A stretch of DNA of 64,000 bases from NCBI RefSeq assembly GCF_000196615.1, contig NC_014306.1:3348001-3412000 (forward strand). The letters run 5' to 3'. This document shows, piece after piece, positions 28,888 through 36,371 of the stretch; within the stretch, counting starts at the first letter, position 1; each line of letters opens with the position of its first letter. Source of the stretch: Erwinia billingiae Eb661. Its GTDB lineage: Bacteria; Pseudomonadota; Gammaproteobacteria; Enterobacterales; Enterobacteriaceae. Position numbers and translations under genes: made by a program. Below the pieces are notes generated by a model. It ran no database searches and was not told the origin of the DNA. It saw only the letters and a list, made by a program, of their open reading frames with translations.

Positions 28888-29658
28888 GTGACACCTCATA
28901 GCGCATTCCCCCTTCTGACAATCCCTTGTGGCGTTCCCCTTATTCCTGTTGCCTTGCCTGAATCCAATGGCTTTATTACCGATGTGTGTTTTTGCTCACC
29001 AGCAGATCGGCCAGAGACGGTGCTGATAAAAGCGGCTTTCGATCTCTCCCGCTTTGATGAGCGGTTATTTGTCGCATGTGATATCCCCAGCCCGACGCAT
29101 TTAACTCAAGCGGTGCGCAAACGCCGGGCGGAATATCTCGCCAGCCGGGTAATAGTGCGTAATGCTTTGAGTCGGATGGGAATTGAGGCGGCGATACTGT
29201 CCAATGACGGCGATCGCGCGCCGGTGTGGCCGGTCGGCGTATCAGGCTCGCTGTCTCACAGCCATCAGAGCATCGCCGTGCTGCTATCCAGAGCAGAGCA
29301 TCGGCTTCTGTTGGGGGTAGATTGCGAGAATATCCTGCCAGCGGAAACCGCGGAACAGATGCACAGTGTGATTGTGTCGCCGGCGGAAAAACAGACGCTG
29401 CTGGAGAGTGGATTGCCCTTCGCCACCGCGCTGACGCTGGCATTCTCGGTTAAAGAGAGCCTGTATAAGGCCCTCTTTCCGCTACTCAGACAGACGATGG
29501 ATTTCAGGGCTGCAGAAATAACGGCTCTGCATCCGGCAACCGGCCAGGTACAGCTGCGCCTGACCGATACATTTGCCAGCGACTTCCCGGCTGGCAGAGT
29601 CTTTAGCGCTCAGGTTGAGGTGCAGGCAGAACAGCTACTGAGCTGGATTATTGATTGA
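28888..29658 (+). CDS. 4'-phosphopantetheinyl transferase, EntD type
   Basis: Enzymes of this family move the phosphopantetheine arm of CoA onto carrier-protein domains of siderophore, antibiotic or polyketide synthases. The 256-residue protein shows the family motifs in order: RRAEYLASRVIVRNAL (about 75-90), the CoA-binding APVWPVGVSGSLSHS (about 111-125), the Mg2+ ligands in GVDCEN near 149 and FSVKESLYKALFP near 190. The start codon is GTG with a weak ribosome site (AGGTTAGG), and the chain is longer than E. coli EntD (about 209). No NRPS or PKS gene lies in the window, so its client is encoded elsewhere. Confidence 0.85.
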   Translation: MTPHSAFPLLTIPCGVPLIPVALPESNGFITDVCFCSPADRPETVLIKAAFDLSRFDERLFVACDIPSPTHLTQAVRKRRAEYLASRVIVRNALSRMGIEAAILSNDGDRAPVWPVGVSGSLSHSHQSIAVLLSRAEHRLLLGVDCENILPAETAEQMHSVIVSPAEKQTLLESGLPFATALTLAFSVKESLYKALFPLLRQTMDFRAAEITALHPATGQVQLRLTDTFASDFPAGRVFSAQVEVQAEQLLSWIID

Positions 29659-29673
29659 CGCCAACGCCCGGCT

Positions 29674-31326
29674 TTAGCTCACCACATCCGTGCGCTTCAC
29701 CGCATCCAGCGTCGCCAGTTCACGCTCTTCGCCGGTCAACTCGCTGAGCTTACCTTCACGCATTTCCAGCAGGCGATCCGCGTGCAGGAAATAGTGGTCA
29801 TCATGGCTGATAGCAAACACGGTTTTGCCCATCTCCTGCAGCCATGGCAGCAACTCCCGGTAGAAAATGCGGCGGAAATGCGGGTCCTGATCGGCGGCCC
29901 ACTCGTCCAGCAGCAGGATATCGCGCTGCTCAGCGGTCGCCAGCAGCAGCGCCAGGCGCTTGCTTTGCCCTTTAGATAGCTTCAGGTTCAGGACTTTGTT
30001 CCCTTCCAGCTTCACTTTGTCCTGCATTTGCAGACGCGCCAGCCAGGCCTGAACTTTGGCCGGATCGGCAGCATGTCCCTGATTATCAATTAAGCGGTCA
30101 AACAGGTGGACGTCGGTAAATACCGCCGAGAACAGGCTGCGGTACTTCTCCCTATTCGCGCCGTCGATCTCTTCACCATCCAACAGGATCTGACCGGATA
30201 CCGGGCGATAAAGTCCGGTCAGTAACATTGCCAGCGTCGATTTTCCGCTGCCGTTACCGCCGATCAGGAACACCAGCTCGCCGCGCTTCAGGGTCATGTT
30301 TATCGGCCCAACCTCGAATCCCTGCTCACCGTAATGGAACACCAGATTACGCAGTTCAAGCGTCTTCCAGTTGCTGGCAGCCTGAGGAACAATAAAGTCG
30401 GGATGGTATACCGTAAGTTGGAAAGTGTTCAGCTTGTCAAAAGCCACCTGAGCCGTCAGCAGTGTCGGCAACGCGCCCACCGCAGAAAGCAGCGGCGTGC
30501 GCAGGAACAGCAGGGTCAGTGAATAGGTTGCCGCAACGGCGGTGTTTGCCCAGCCGAGGCTGTTGGCCATAAAGAACACCAGCCCAATGGCACCCAGCAT
30601 CATGATGTTCGACCAGTTTACCGCACTCAAATGGAAGGTATCGGCACGCACGATATGATGGCGATAATTACGGGCATCTTCCTGATAGACCGTTTCATAA
30701 ATCAGCTGGGCACGCTGACGGTTTAACGCCAGCTCTTTGCGCCCTTCTATAATGGTCTGGAAATCGGTGTAGAGGTTATCCTCAATATCACGAAGTTTGG
30801 CCATGTGGCGGTACACTTTCGACACCAGCAGCCAGCCGCCAATAATGGTGATAGCAACCCACACCGCGGTGACAAACAGCATTTGTGGCGAGAGCCAGGC
30901 GAGGTAAGCCGCCGATCCGATGGTCAGGATGATCCCCTGAATCAGCTCAGGCAGACGGACAAAGGCGATGGTGATGGCCCGCACATCGCTGGTCAGTCCG
31001 GCTAACAGCTGGGCGCTGCCGATCTGCTCGATGCGTTCAACCTGGGTATCCAGAATACGTTTGATAAACTCGCCGCGCAGGCGGTAGACGAAATGGTGTC
31101 CCAGCACGGTTAATGCCAGTTGCGATGCCAGCGTAACGGCCATCAGCAGCAGCAGCAGTCCGAGAAATTCTGGCAATATCAGCAGAGAAGAGTTCAGAGC
31201 GACGATCAGCTCTTTATTAATAAAGGCGATCAGTCCAATACCCAGCGCGGCACTGAGCAGGCTGAGAGCAATAACCAAAATAAACGGCCAGCGATACTGC
31301 CGGTAAACAACGCGTAGCAACTCCAT
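29674..31326 (-). CDS. yojI: YojI, ABC exporter (microcin J25 efflux type)
   Basis: YojI is an inner-membrane half-transporter with fused membrane and ATPase domains; in E. coli it exports microcin J25 with TolC and affects cysteine-containing compounds. The ATG at 31326 gives [16 protein letters not shown], the conserved start; an upstream in-frame codon would add 20 residues. The 550-residue protein (E. coli 547) has six helices (about 15-300). The ATPase domain (about 330-550) has Walker [11 protein letters not shown], a variant signature [14 protein letters not shown] and Walker [13 protein letters not shown]. This belongs to the PvdE/SyrD-like cyclic-peptide branch. Its stop lies close to the convergent PPTase gene. 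Confidence 0.94.
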   Translation of the reverse strand: MELLRVVYRQYRWPFILVIALSLLSAALGIGLIAFINKELIVALNSSLLILPEFLGLLLLLMAVTLASQLALTVLGHHFVYRLRGEFIKRILDTQVERIEQIGSAQLLAGLTSDVRAITIAFVRLPELIQGIILTIGSAAYLAWLSPQMLFVTAVWVAITIIGGWLLVSKVYRHMAKLRDIEDNLYTDFQTIIEGRKELALNRQRAQLIYETVYQEDARNYRHHIVRADTFHLSAVNWSNIMMLGAIGLVFFMANSLGWANTAVAATYSLTLLFLRTPLLSAVGALPTLLTAQVAFDKLNTFQLTVYHPDFIVPQAASNWKTLELRNLVFHYGEQGFEVGPINMTLKRGELVFLIGGNGSGKSTLAMLLTGLYRPVSGQILLDGEEIDGANREKYRSLFSAVFTDVHLFDRLIDNQGHAADPAKVQAWLARLQMQDKVKLEGNKVLNLKLSKGQSKRLALLLATAEQRDILLLDEWAADQDPHFRRIFYRELLPWLQEMGKTVFAISHDDHYFLHADRLLEMREGKLSELTGEERELATLDAVKRTDVVS

Positions 31327-31414
31327 GACACCATCCAGGTAACAATAAGGCAGTGTGCAGTTTAATGAGTCGCCAGACGATATCAATAATAATTCTCATC
31401 TGACTCCGGATCGC

Positions 31415-32059
31415 TTACCGAAAAGCGCGCCGGAAAGTCAGATTGTAGCGAAAAGCGCCGGTTAAGGGGTGTATTCCGGGCTTCAGCGGCAATATGCCGT
31501 GAAAACGCAGACGTGAAGGACCGCCCCAAACCACGATATCGCCATGCTCCAGCAGAACCCGTTGCGTGGCGTCGCCACGATCGAAGCCACCAAACTGAAA
31601 CACCGCCGGCAACCCCAGTGAGACCGAAACAATCGGCTGCTTTAAGTCCTGTTCATCTTTATCCTGATGCAGGGTTAATTTTGCCCCCGGCTCGTAGCGG
31701 TTGATCAGGCAGGCATCAGGATTGAACTGTGCAAAACCCGCCTCGTCAGCGCATTCTCTTGCCAGCTGGCGAAAACGATCCGGCATCGCTGGCCAGCGCA
31801 GACCGCTGGCATTATCGCGCTCGCTGTACTGATAGCCGCGTGAATCCGTTGACCAGCCAAAATCCCCACAGTTGGTCATCGCCACCGACATGCGGTGTCC
31901 ACCAGGCGTAATCCGGTGGTGAAACGGATTGCGGGCAGAAACCTCTTCGACTAACCGCATCAGTTCGCCGGCGTGTTCTCTGGCCCGTCGGCGCAGGATC
32001 ACCGCGCCCTCTGCCAGGGGTTCGGCCCACGGTGCTTCTTCACTAAACAAATCCAGCAT
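31415..32059 (-). CDS. alkB: DNA oxidative demethylase AlkB
   Basis: AlkB is an Fe(II)/2-oxoglutarate dioxygenase that removes 1-methyladenine and 3-methylcytosine from DNA and RNA. The 214-residue protein (E. coli 216) has the iron ligands in LTLHQDKDE (HxD, near residue 130) and the distal His in RLRFHGILPL near 186. The 2-oxoglutarate-binding RxNxTxR is seen as RYNLTFR near the C terminus. In E. coli it forms an operon with ada. Here it follows apbE by 23 bases and ada is absent, so the gene may be read from the apbE promoter. Confidence 0.95.
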   Translation of the reverse strand: MLDLFSEEAPWAEPLAEGAVILRRRAREHAGELMRLVEEVSARNPFHHRITPGGHRMSVAMTNCGDFGWSTDSRGYQYSERDNASGLRWPAMPDRFRQLARECADEAGFAQFNPDACLINRYEPGAKLTLHQDKDEQDLKQPIVSVSLGLPAVFQFGGFDRGDATQRVLLEHGDIVVWGGPSRLRFHGILPLKPGIHPLTGAFRYNLTFRRAFR

Positions 32060-32082
32060 GTTAATTCCTCAGGCCTGTCGCC

Positions 32083-33123
32083 CTACGGTTGCACGATAAA
32101 CGCCTTAAACTGCGGTGACATCCAGCTACTGAAACCCTCGCCCTGCTTCTCTATCAGATAGACCGCCAGATTTTCTCGCAGCGCCAGCGCTTTGGCCTTC
32201 TCTTCGCCCAACACCATCAGTCCGGTGTCCCAGCCATCGGCCTCCAGCGCGGTGGTGGCAATAACCGTAGCAGAAACCAGCTTGTGCTGGATCGGCCGGC
32301 CGGTGACGGGGTCGATCACATGTGAGATGCGTTTGCCATTCAGCTCGTAATAGTTACGGTAGCTGCCGGAGGTGCTGATGCCATGCCCCTGCAGATCGAC
32401 CACCGCCTGCACCGCATTTTCGCGATCGGTGGGCTTCTGAATAGCCACTTTCCACGGCTGGCCCTGGGCATTTTTCCCCCGGGTCAGCACGGCGCCGCCC
32501 ACGGAAACAAGGTAGCTGTTAATGCCCTCTTTCTCCATCAGTCTGGCCAGATGATCGGTGGCAAAACCTTCTCCCACGGTTGAGAGATCAACATACAGGC
32601 CGGGCAAATCCTTTTGCAGATAAGCGCCTTCCGCTTTTTGGATCACCCGTAAATGCTGCAATCCCGTCAGCGCTTTTGCCGCATCGATCTGCGCCTGAGT
32701 CGGCTCTTTTACCGGCTGTTTATCCGGCCCGAATCCCCACAGATTGACCAGCGGCCCCACGGTGATGTCCATCGCGCCGGCGGTTTTCCGCCCAATGCGC
32801 AGGGAAAGGCTGACGATATCCGCCATATTTTCGCTCACCGGTTGTGGATCGCTGCCGCGGTACTGATTAAAACGCGACAGAACGGAGTCATTTTTCCAGG
32901 TTGAGAGCTGGCGATCGTCCTCGTCTAACTGCTGCTGAACCGCTTTTTGCAGGCTCGCTTTACGTTCTGGCGCCACGCCAGCGAGGCTAATTCGCCAGAA
33001 TGTTCCCATTGTGCTTCCTTCCAGCACCATCGCCGAATTGTCGCGACTCTGGTTATGATCGTCACAGCCCGAAAGCAGGATAAATGCTGTCAGACCAGTA
33101 CAATACAGCCAATTCTTCTTCAT
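32083..33123 (-). CDS. apbE: FAD:protein FMN transferase ApbE, lipoprotein
   Basis: ApbE covalently attaches FMN to Thr residues of membrane flavoproteins such as NqrB/C and RnfG on the periplasmic side. The protein starts at ATG 33123 (346 residues; a GTG three codons upstream is also possible). It has a lipoprotein signal with LLSGC. The conserved motifs LEGSTMGTFWRI near residue 36, GAMDITVGPLVNLWGFGP near 115, VDLSTVGEGFATD near 172 and SGSYRNYYELNGKRISHVIDP near 250 are visible, the last being shown only to mark the FAD/metal region. It sits between ompC and alkB. Confidence 0.94.
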   Translation of the reverse strand: MKKNWLYCTGLTAFILLSGCDDHNQSRDNSAMVLEGSTMGTFWRISLAGVAPERKASLQKAVQQQLDEDDRQLSTWKNDSVLSRFNQYRGSDPQPVSENMADIVSLSLRIGRKTAGAMDITVGPLVNLWGFGPDKQPVKEPTQAQIDAAKALTGLQHLRVIQKAEGAYLQKDLPGLYVDLSTVGEGFATDHLARLMEKEGINSYLVSVGGAVLTRGKNAQGQPWKVAIQKPTDRENAVQAVVDLQGHGISTSGSYRNYYELNGKRISHVIDPVTGRPIQHKLVSATVIATTALEADGWDTGLMVLGEEKAKALALRENLAVYLIEKQGEGFSSWMSPQFKAFIVQP

Positions 33124-33282
33124 ATAACTCACAACACCTGTATTAAATATTGGACCGAAAAATGAGCAAAACGGCCTCTACTGCGCTGAAAACTCACTTG
33201 ATCTTGTGTGAAATGCTCACCAGGATAGGCGATGTACGCAGGCTATAAACGTCTGCCATTTAATGATTTCAAAGGAGATATC

Positions 33283-33411
33283 ATGATTTATTACGCACTC
33301 CTTGCCGTATGTCTGGGGCTGATTATCTTTTCAGGCTACAAGCATTACAAGCAGACGCACGTCAAACAGCTCAATCGTCCACGTCACCGTCATCAGCGCG
33401 CAAGCCATTAA
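33283..33411 (+). CDS. Candidate 42-residue single-helix membrane protein
   Basis: A very strong ribosome site, AAAGGAGATATC, stands directly before ATG 33283. The frame runs 42 codons to TAA. The product starts MIYYALLAVCLGLIIFSGYK, a single hydrophobic helix (about residues 2-17), and continues with a strongly basic tail with many His and Arg residues (RPRHRHQRASH end). This fits a small inner-membrane protein with a cytoplasmic basic tail. TATAAA at 33244-33249 is a possible -10 element. It converges on ompC and is followed by the hairpin at 33458. I do not recognise a family. Confidence 0.6.
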   Translation: MIYYALLAVCLGLIIFSGYKHYKQTHVKQLNRPRHRHQRASH

Positions 33412-33457
33412 GAGAATAAAAGAAGGGATGAAGCGGAATACGAGGGATGGTAAACGA

Positions 33458-33481
33458 GGGAGCGCAGAGGCCTGCGCTCCC
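33458..33481 (-). terminator. Terminator hairpin of ompC
   Basis: GGGAGCGCAG and CTGCGCTCCC form a perfect 10-bp stem with loop AGGC, nine bases after the ompC stop on the minus strand. On that strand TCGTTTACC follows, a weak T tract; the stem is strong. Confidence 0.75.
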
Positions 33482-33489
33482 CAAACAGC

Positions 33490-34608
33490 TTAGAACTGGT
33501 AAACCAGGCCCAGTGCCACGACGTCATCGGTGTTGATGCCTGCTGCGTCGGTGAAGTTGTTGTCATCCAGCAGGTTGATTTGGTAATCAACATAGGTAGA
33601 CATGTTTTTGTTGAAGTAGTAGGTCGCGCCCACATCAACATATTTTTTCAGGTTCTGAGAACCGTAACCTTCGATGTCGCTGCCGCGTGAGCTAACGAAC
33701 GCCAGGGAAGGACGCAGACCGAAGTCAAATTGGTACTGAGCAACCAGTTCCCAGTTGTCCGCGGTGTTAGCATAACCGTAGGCATCAGAACCGCTTGAAC
33801 CGAAGCGAGTGGCGTTCAGTGAACGGGTGTACATCGCCGCCAGGTAGATGTTATTCGCATCATATTTCAGGCCGCCGGTGTAAGCCGTTGCTTTGTCACC
33901 ACGACCCAGAATGTCCTGAGTTGCTGCGCTGCCGCCATTCTGCTCATTGGTACGGTCAGAACTGAACATTGCTGCACCGATACCAAAGCCTTCGCCCAGG
34001 TCGTAAGTGGTTGACAGACCATAGCCATCGCCATTTCCGCCCAGTACGTCACGGCCAGTCGCAGATTCGGTATCGCTGTCATTTTTGCCCTGATACTGAA
34101 CGGCAAAGTTCCAGCCATCGACCAGACCAAAGAAGTTGTTGTTACGGTAAGTCGCCAGGCCGTTAGAACGCTGGAACATAAAGTTGTCCGCGCCATAGGT
34201 GTCACCACCGAACTCTGGCAGGACGTCAGTCCAGGCGCCGATGTCATAGGCTACGCCGTAGTTACGACCGTAGTCGAAGGATCCGGCATCGCCGAACTTC
34301 ACACCTGCAAAGCCAACACGGGTAAAGCTGTTTGCTGTCCCTTCAGACTCAGCTGTGTTCAGCGCTGCCTGATACTCCCACTGGCCGTAACCGGTCAGCT
34401 GATCGCTGATTTGGGTTTCGCCTTTAAAACCGAAGCGAACATAAGACTGGTCGCCATCAGAACCGTCGTTATCGGAGAAATAGTGCAGACCGTCTACTTT
34501 ACCGAAGAGGTCAAGTTTGTTGCCATCTTTGTTGTAGATTTCAGCCGCGCCCGCTGAACCGGCGATCAACATCGCTGGGACCATCAGGGAAAGAACTCGA
34601 AGTTTCAT
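33490..34608 (-). CDS. ompC: Outer-membrane porin OmpC
   Basis: OmpC forms trimeric 16-strand beta-barrel pores for small hydrophilic solutes. The 372-residue precursor has a signal peptide ending [18 protein letters not shown]. Loop 3 carries the porin motif PEFGGDTY near residue 130. The C terminus is ALGLVYQF with the terminal Phe required for barrel assembly. Neighbouring apbE, the upstream micF gene and the OmpR sites all match E. coli ompC rather than ompF. Surface loops (for example the Gly/Asp/Asn-rich loop around residue 200) differ, as usual in porins. Confidence 0.95.
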   Translation of the reverse strand: MKLRVLSLMVPAMLIAGSAGAAEIYNKDGNKLDLFGKVDGLHYFSDNDGSDGDQSYVRFGFKGETQISDQLTGYGQWEYQAALNTAESEGTANSFTRVGFAGVKFGDAGSFDYGRNYGVAYDIGAWTDVLPEFGGDTYGADNFMFQRSNGLATYRNNNFFGLVDGWNFAVQYQGKNDSDTESATGRDVLGGNGDGYGLSTTYDLGEGFGIGAAMFSSDRTNEQNGGSAATQDILGRGDKATAYTGGLKYDANNIYLAAMYTRSLNATRFGSSGSDAYGYANTADNWELVAQYQFDFGLRPSLAFVSSRGSDIEGYGSQNLKKYVDVGATYYFNKNMSTYVDYQINLLDDNNFTDAAGINTDDVVALGLVYQF

Positions 34609-34929
34609 TTTAATACCCTCTAGTTATGTGCCTTATTATGCCACTGCTTGCTGAACGTCGAATTTTCAGCCGGCAACCTCATACTAGAGTGCGGTGCGTA
34701 ATAATCTATAAAGAAAATGATACTAAATTTCCGAAACTGTTTCAGAGTACAAAGTATATATTTCAAAATGTAAGTTTAGGGGAACTTTCATACAGCACGT
34801 ATCGATAAAAAATATAGCATTTATCATCAAAATTCAGGCGATGCGTTGTTTTTCATCAAGTTATGTAAGGTTAGCTTGCTAAGCACTGAATGATAAAAAT
34901 TTTCAGCCATCAGGGAATATAATGACCTC
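34609..34929. promoter_or_regulatory. ompC-micF divergent control region
   Basis: The 321-base region holds the ompC leader with AGAGGGTATTAAA before the ATG, the OmpR-binding block described separately, and the micF promoter with -10 element TATAAT at 34918-34923. The layout, with two oppositely directed OmpR-dependent promoters, copies that of E. coli. No gene was seen inside it. Confidence 0.8.
34712..34773 (-). promoter_or_regulatory. OmpR-binding sites of the ompC promoter
   Basis: On the minus strand three successive boxes can be read that match E. coli C1-C2-C3: TTACATTTTGAAATATATA (34773-34755), then CTCTGAAACAGTTTC, then AATTTAGTATCATTTTC. They lie about 105-165 bases upstream of the ompC start. 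Phospho-OmpR bound here would activate ompC at high osmolarity. Confidence 0.8.
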
Positions 34930-35024
34930 GCTATCATCATTTTATTTCAGTATTACCTTCATTCACCCCGAATGAGATTGTTTTACCCTATTTCCCGCCG
35001 AGCTTGATGCTCGGCATTTTTTTA
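34930..35024 (+). ncRNA. micF: MicF antisense small RNA
   Basis: The sequence starts GCTATCATCATT, identical to the 5' end of E. coli MicF that pairs with ompF mRNA. It continues with recognisable MicF segments (TATTACC, TCATTCA, GAATGAG, TTTACCCTATTTC) and ends in the terminator GCCGAGC-TTGAT-GCTCGGC followed by A and seven T residues. A TATAAT box ends seven bases before the first base. Gene and orientation (divergent from ompC) match E. coli. It should repress an OmpF-type porin encoded elsewhere, with Hfq. Confidence 0.9.
34997..35023 (+). terminator. Intrinsic terminator of micF
   Basis: The 7-bp stem GCCGAGC/GCTCGGC with loop TTGAT is followed by a T run, defining the MicF 3' end. Confidence 0.9.
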
Positions 35025-35125
35025 TTCTTTTTTCAACAAACCGTCAATTTAAGTAAAGATAATTACGGTGAAACAATAACCACATCCCCCTTGCCCGTTT
35101 TTTCCGCAATTAAGCACAAATAATC

Positions 35126-35193
35126 AAAAAAAAAGCCACTGATAAAGATGTTAATTATTCCGTGGAAATAACCCTCATCAACTATTCAGTGGC
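35126..35193 (-). terminator. Probable terminator of the adhesin export operon
   Basis: On the minus strand, nine bases after the stop of the HlyD-type gene, GCCACTGA pairs with TCAGTGGC across a 43-base loop. Nine T residues follow at once (A run 35126-35134 on the plus strand). The loop is long, but stem plus T run fit factor-independent termination. Confidence 0.65.
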
Positions 35194-35201
35194 GTTAATT
35201 T

Positions 35202-36371
35202 CTAGCGTTCTCTCATCGATTCTTTAACTTTATTCAGCGGCTTAATCAGATAGTCCATGACCGATTTTTGACCCGTTTTAATTTCAACATTCGCCACCAT
35301 TCCGGGGACAATGGGGAATTTCCGCCCGGCCTTGTTGGTTAACTCCGCTTTTTGCGTACGAACGTAAACCCGGTAGTAGTACTGATCGCGCTTCACCTCA
35401 TCCTGAATGGTATCTGGCGAGACGGTTTCCACTTCGCCCGGCAGATCGCCATAGATAGACGAGTCATAGGCGGTGACCTTCACCGTGGCCGGCAGGCCGG
35501 GACGGATGTAGGCGATATCCCGCGGGTTGATGCGGGTTTCAATCAGCAGCTGATCCTCCAGCGGCACGATTTCCATCAGCTTGCCGCCCGGCTGCAACAC
35601 GCCACCGACGGTGGTCACCTGAATGTCCTTTACGATCCCGCGCACCGGTGAATAGAGCGTCGCACGGGTGAGCTGATCCTCTTTACCGGTCACCACCTGC
35701 AGCTGAGCATCCAGGTCGGCGTTGTTTTTGACCTGCTCTTCCCTCGCCCGCACCGCGTAGTCATTTTTGGCTTCATCGATTTTGCCCTGCAGATCGCTGA
35801 CCTGGCGGCGAAGACGAATGACTTCCACCTCACCCGCCGCCCCTTTTGCCACCAGCGGTGCGGTCATCCTCAGTTCGTCCTGCACCAGCTTTTTCGCATC
35901 TTCCAGGTTTTTAACGGTTTCCGACAGGTTACGGCGACGGGATTGATACAGCTGGGTTTCCCGCGCGACCAGCTCCGGCTCTTTCAGCGTCTCGGCACTG
36001 AAGGCCAGCGGCGCACCGGTCAGCTCGGCCTGTAAACGCTCTGCGGAAGCACGCAGCGTTCGGGCTTTGGAGGCAGCCTCACCGAAGTTCGACTGGAAGC
36101 GGGTAGGATCGAGTTTTGCCAGCACCTCGCCCTTCTCAACAATATCCCCTTCATGCACGTTGAGCTGGTCGACGATACCGCCATCCAGACTCTCAATCAC
36201 CTGGGCGCGGCTTAACGGCGTCACTTTACCGGTGCCGACGGTGACCTCATCGAGAATGGCAAAATGGGCCCAGACAAAGAAAATCACCAGCGCGGCGGTA
36301 CATAACCAGATGATGGCGGAGGTTTTGCGCTCGTTCTGCTTCATGCCGCGGTCGACCATAATCAGGCTCAT
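35202..36371 (-). CDS. Type I secretion periplasmic adaptor (HlyD/LapC/BapD type)
   Basis: This 389-residue membrane-fusion protein would bridge the ABC exporter and the outer-membrane channel. It has a short cytoplasmic N terminus, one membrane helix (about 19-41), a biotinyl-lipoyl half (GGIVDQLNVHEGDIVEKGEVLAKLD, cited here only by its position at about 64-88) and a long coiled-coil hairpin (about 95-235) rich in Glu, Lys and Arg. The second lipoyl half (YSPVRGIVKDIQV near 243) and a beta-barrel domain follow, ending near VEIKTGQKSVMDYLIKPL. Its ATG overlaps the exporter stop by four bases (ATGA). It is the third of three export genes, matching the bapD position of Salmonella bapABCD. Confidence 0.93.
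   Translation of the reverse strand: MSLIMVDRGMKQNERKTSAIIWLCTAALVIFFVWAHFAILDEVTVGTGKVTPLSRAQVIESLDGGIVDQLNVHEGDIVEKGEVLAKLDPTRFQSNFGEAASKARTLRASAERLQAELTGAPLAFSAETLKEPELVARETQLYQSRRRNLSETVKNLEDAKKLVQDELRMTAPLVAKGAAGEVEVIRLRRQVSDLQGKIDEAKNDYAVRAREEQVKNNADLDAQLQVVTGKEDQLTRATLYSPVRGIVKDIQVTTVGGVLQPGGKLMEIVPLEDQLLIETRINPRDIAYIRPGLPATVKVTAYDSSIYGDLPGEVETVSPDTIQDEVKRDQYYYRVYVRTQKAELTNKAGRKFPIVPGMVANVEIKTGQKSVMDYLIKPLNKVKESMRER

Noticed and set aside
27533..29660. Direct repeat of the tRNA-Pro 3' end marking an integrated element
   Set aside because: I looked for a second copy of the tRNA 3' end downstream and did not see one, and there is no integrase gene.
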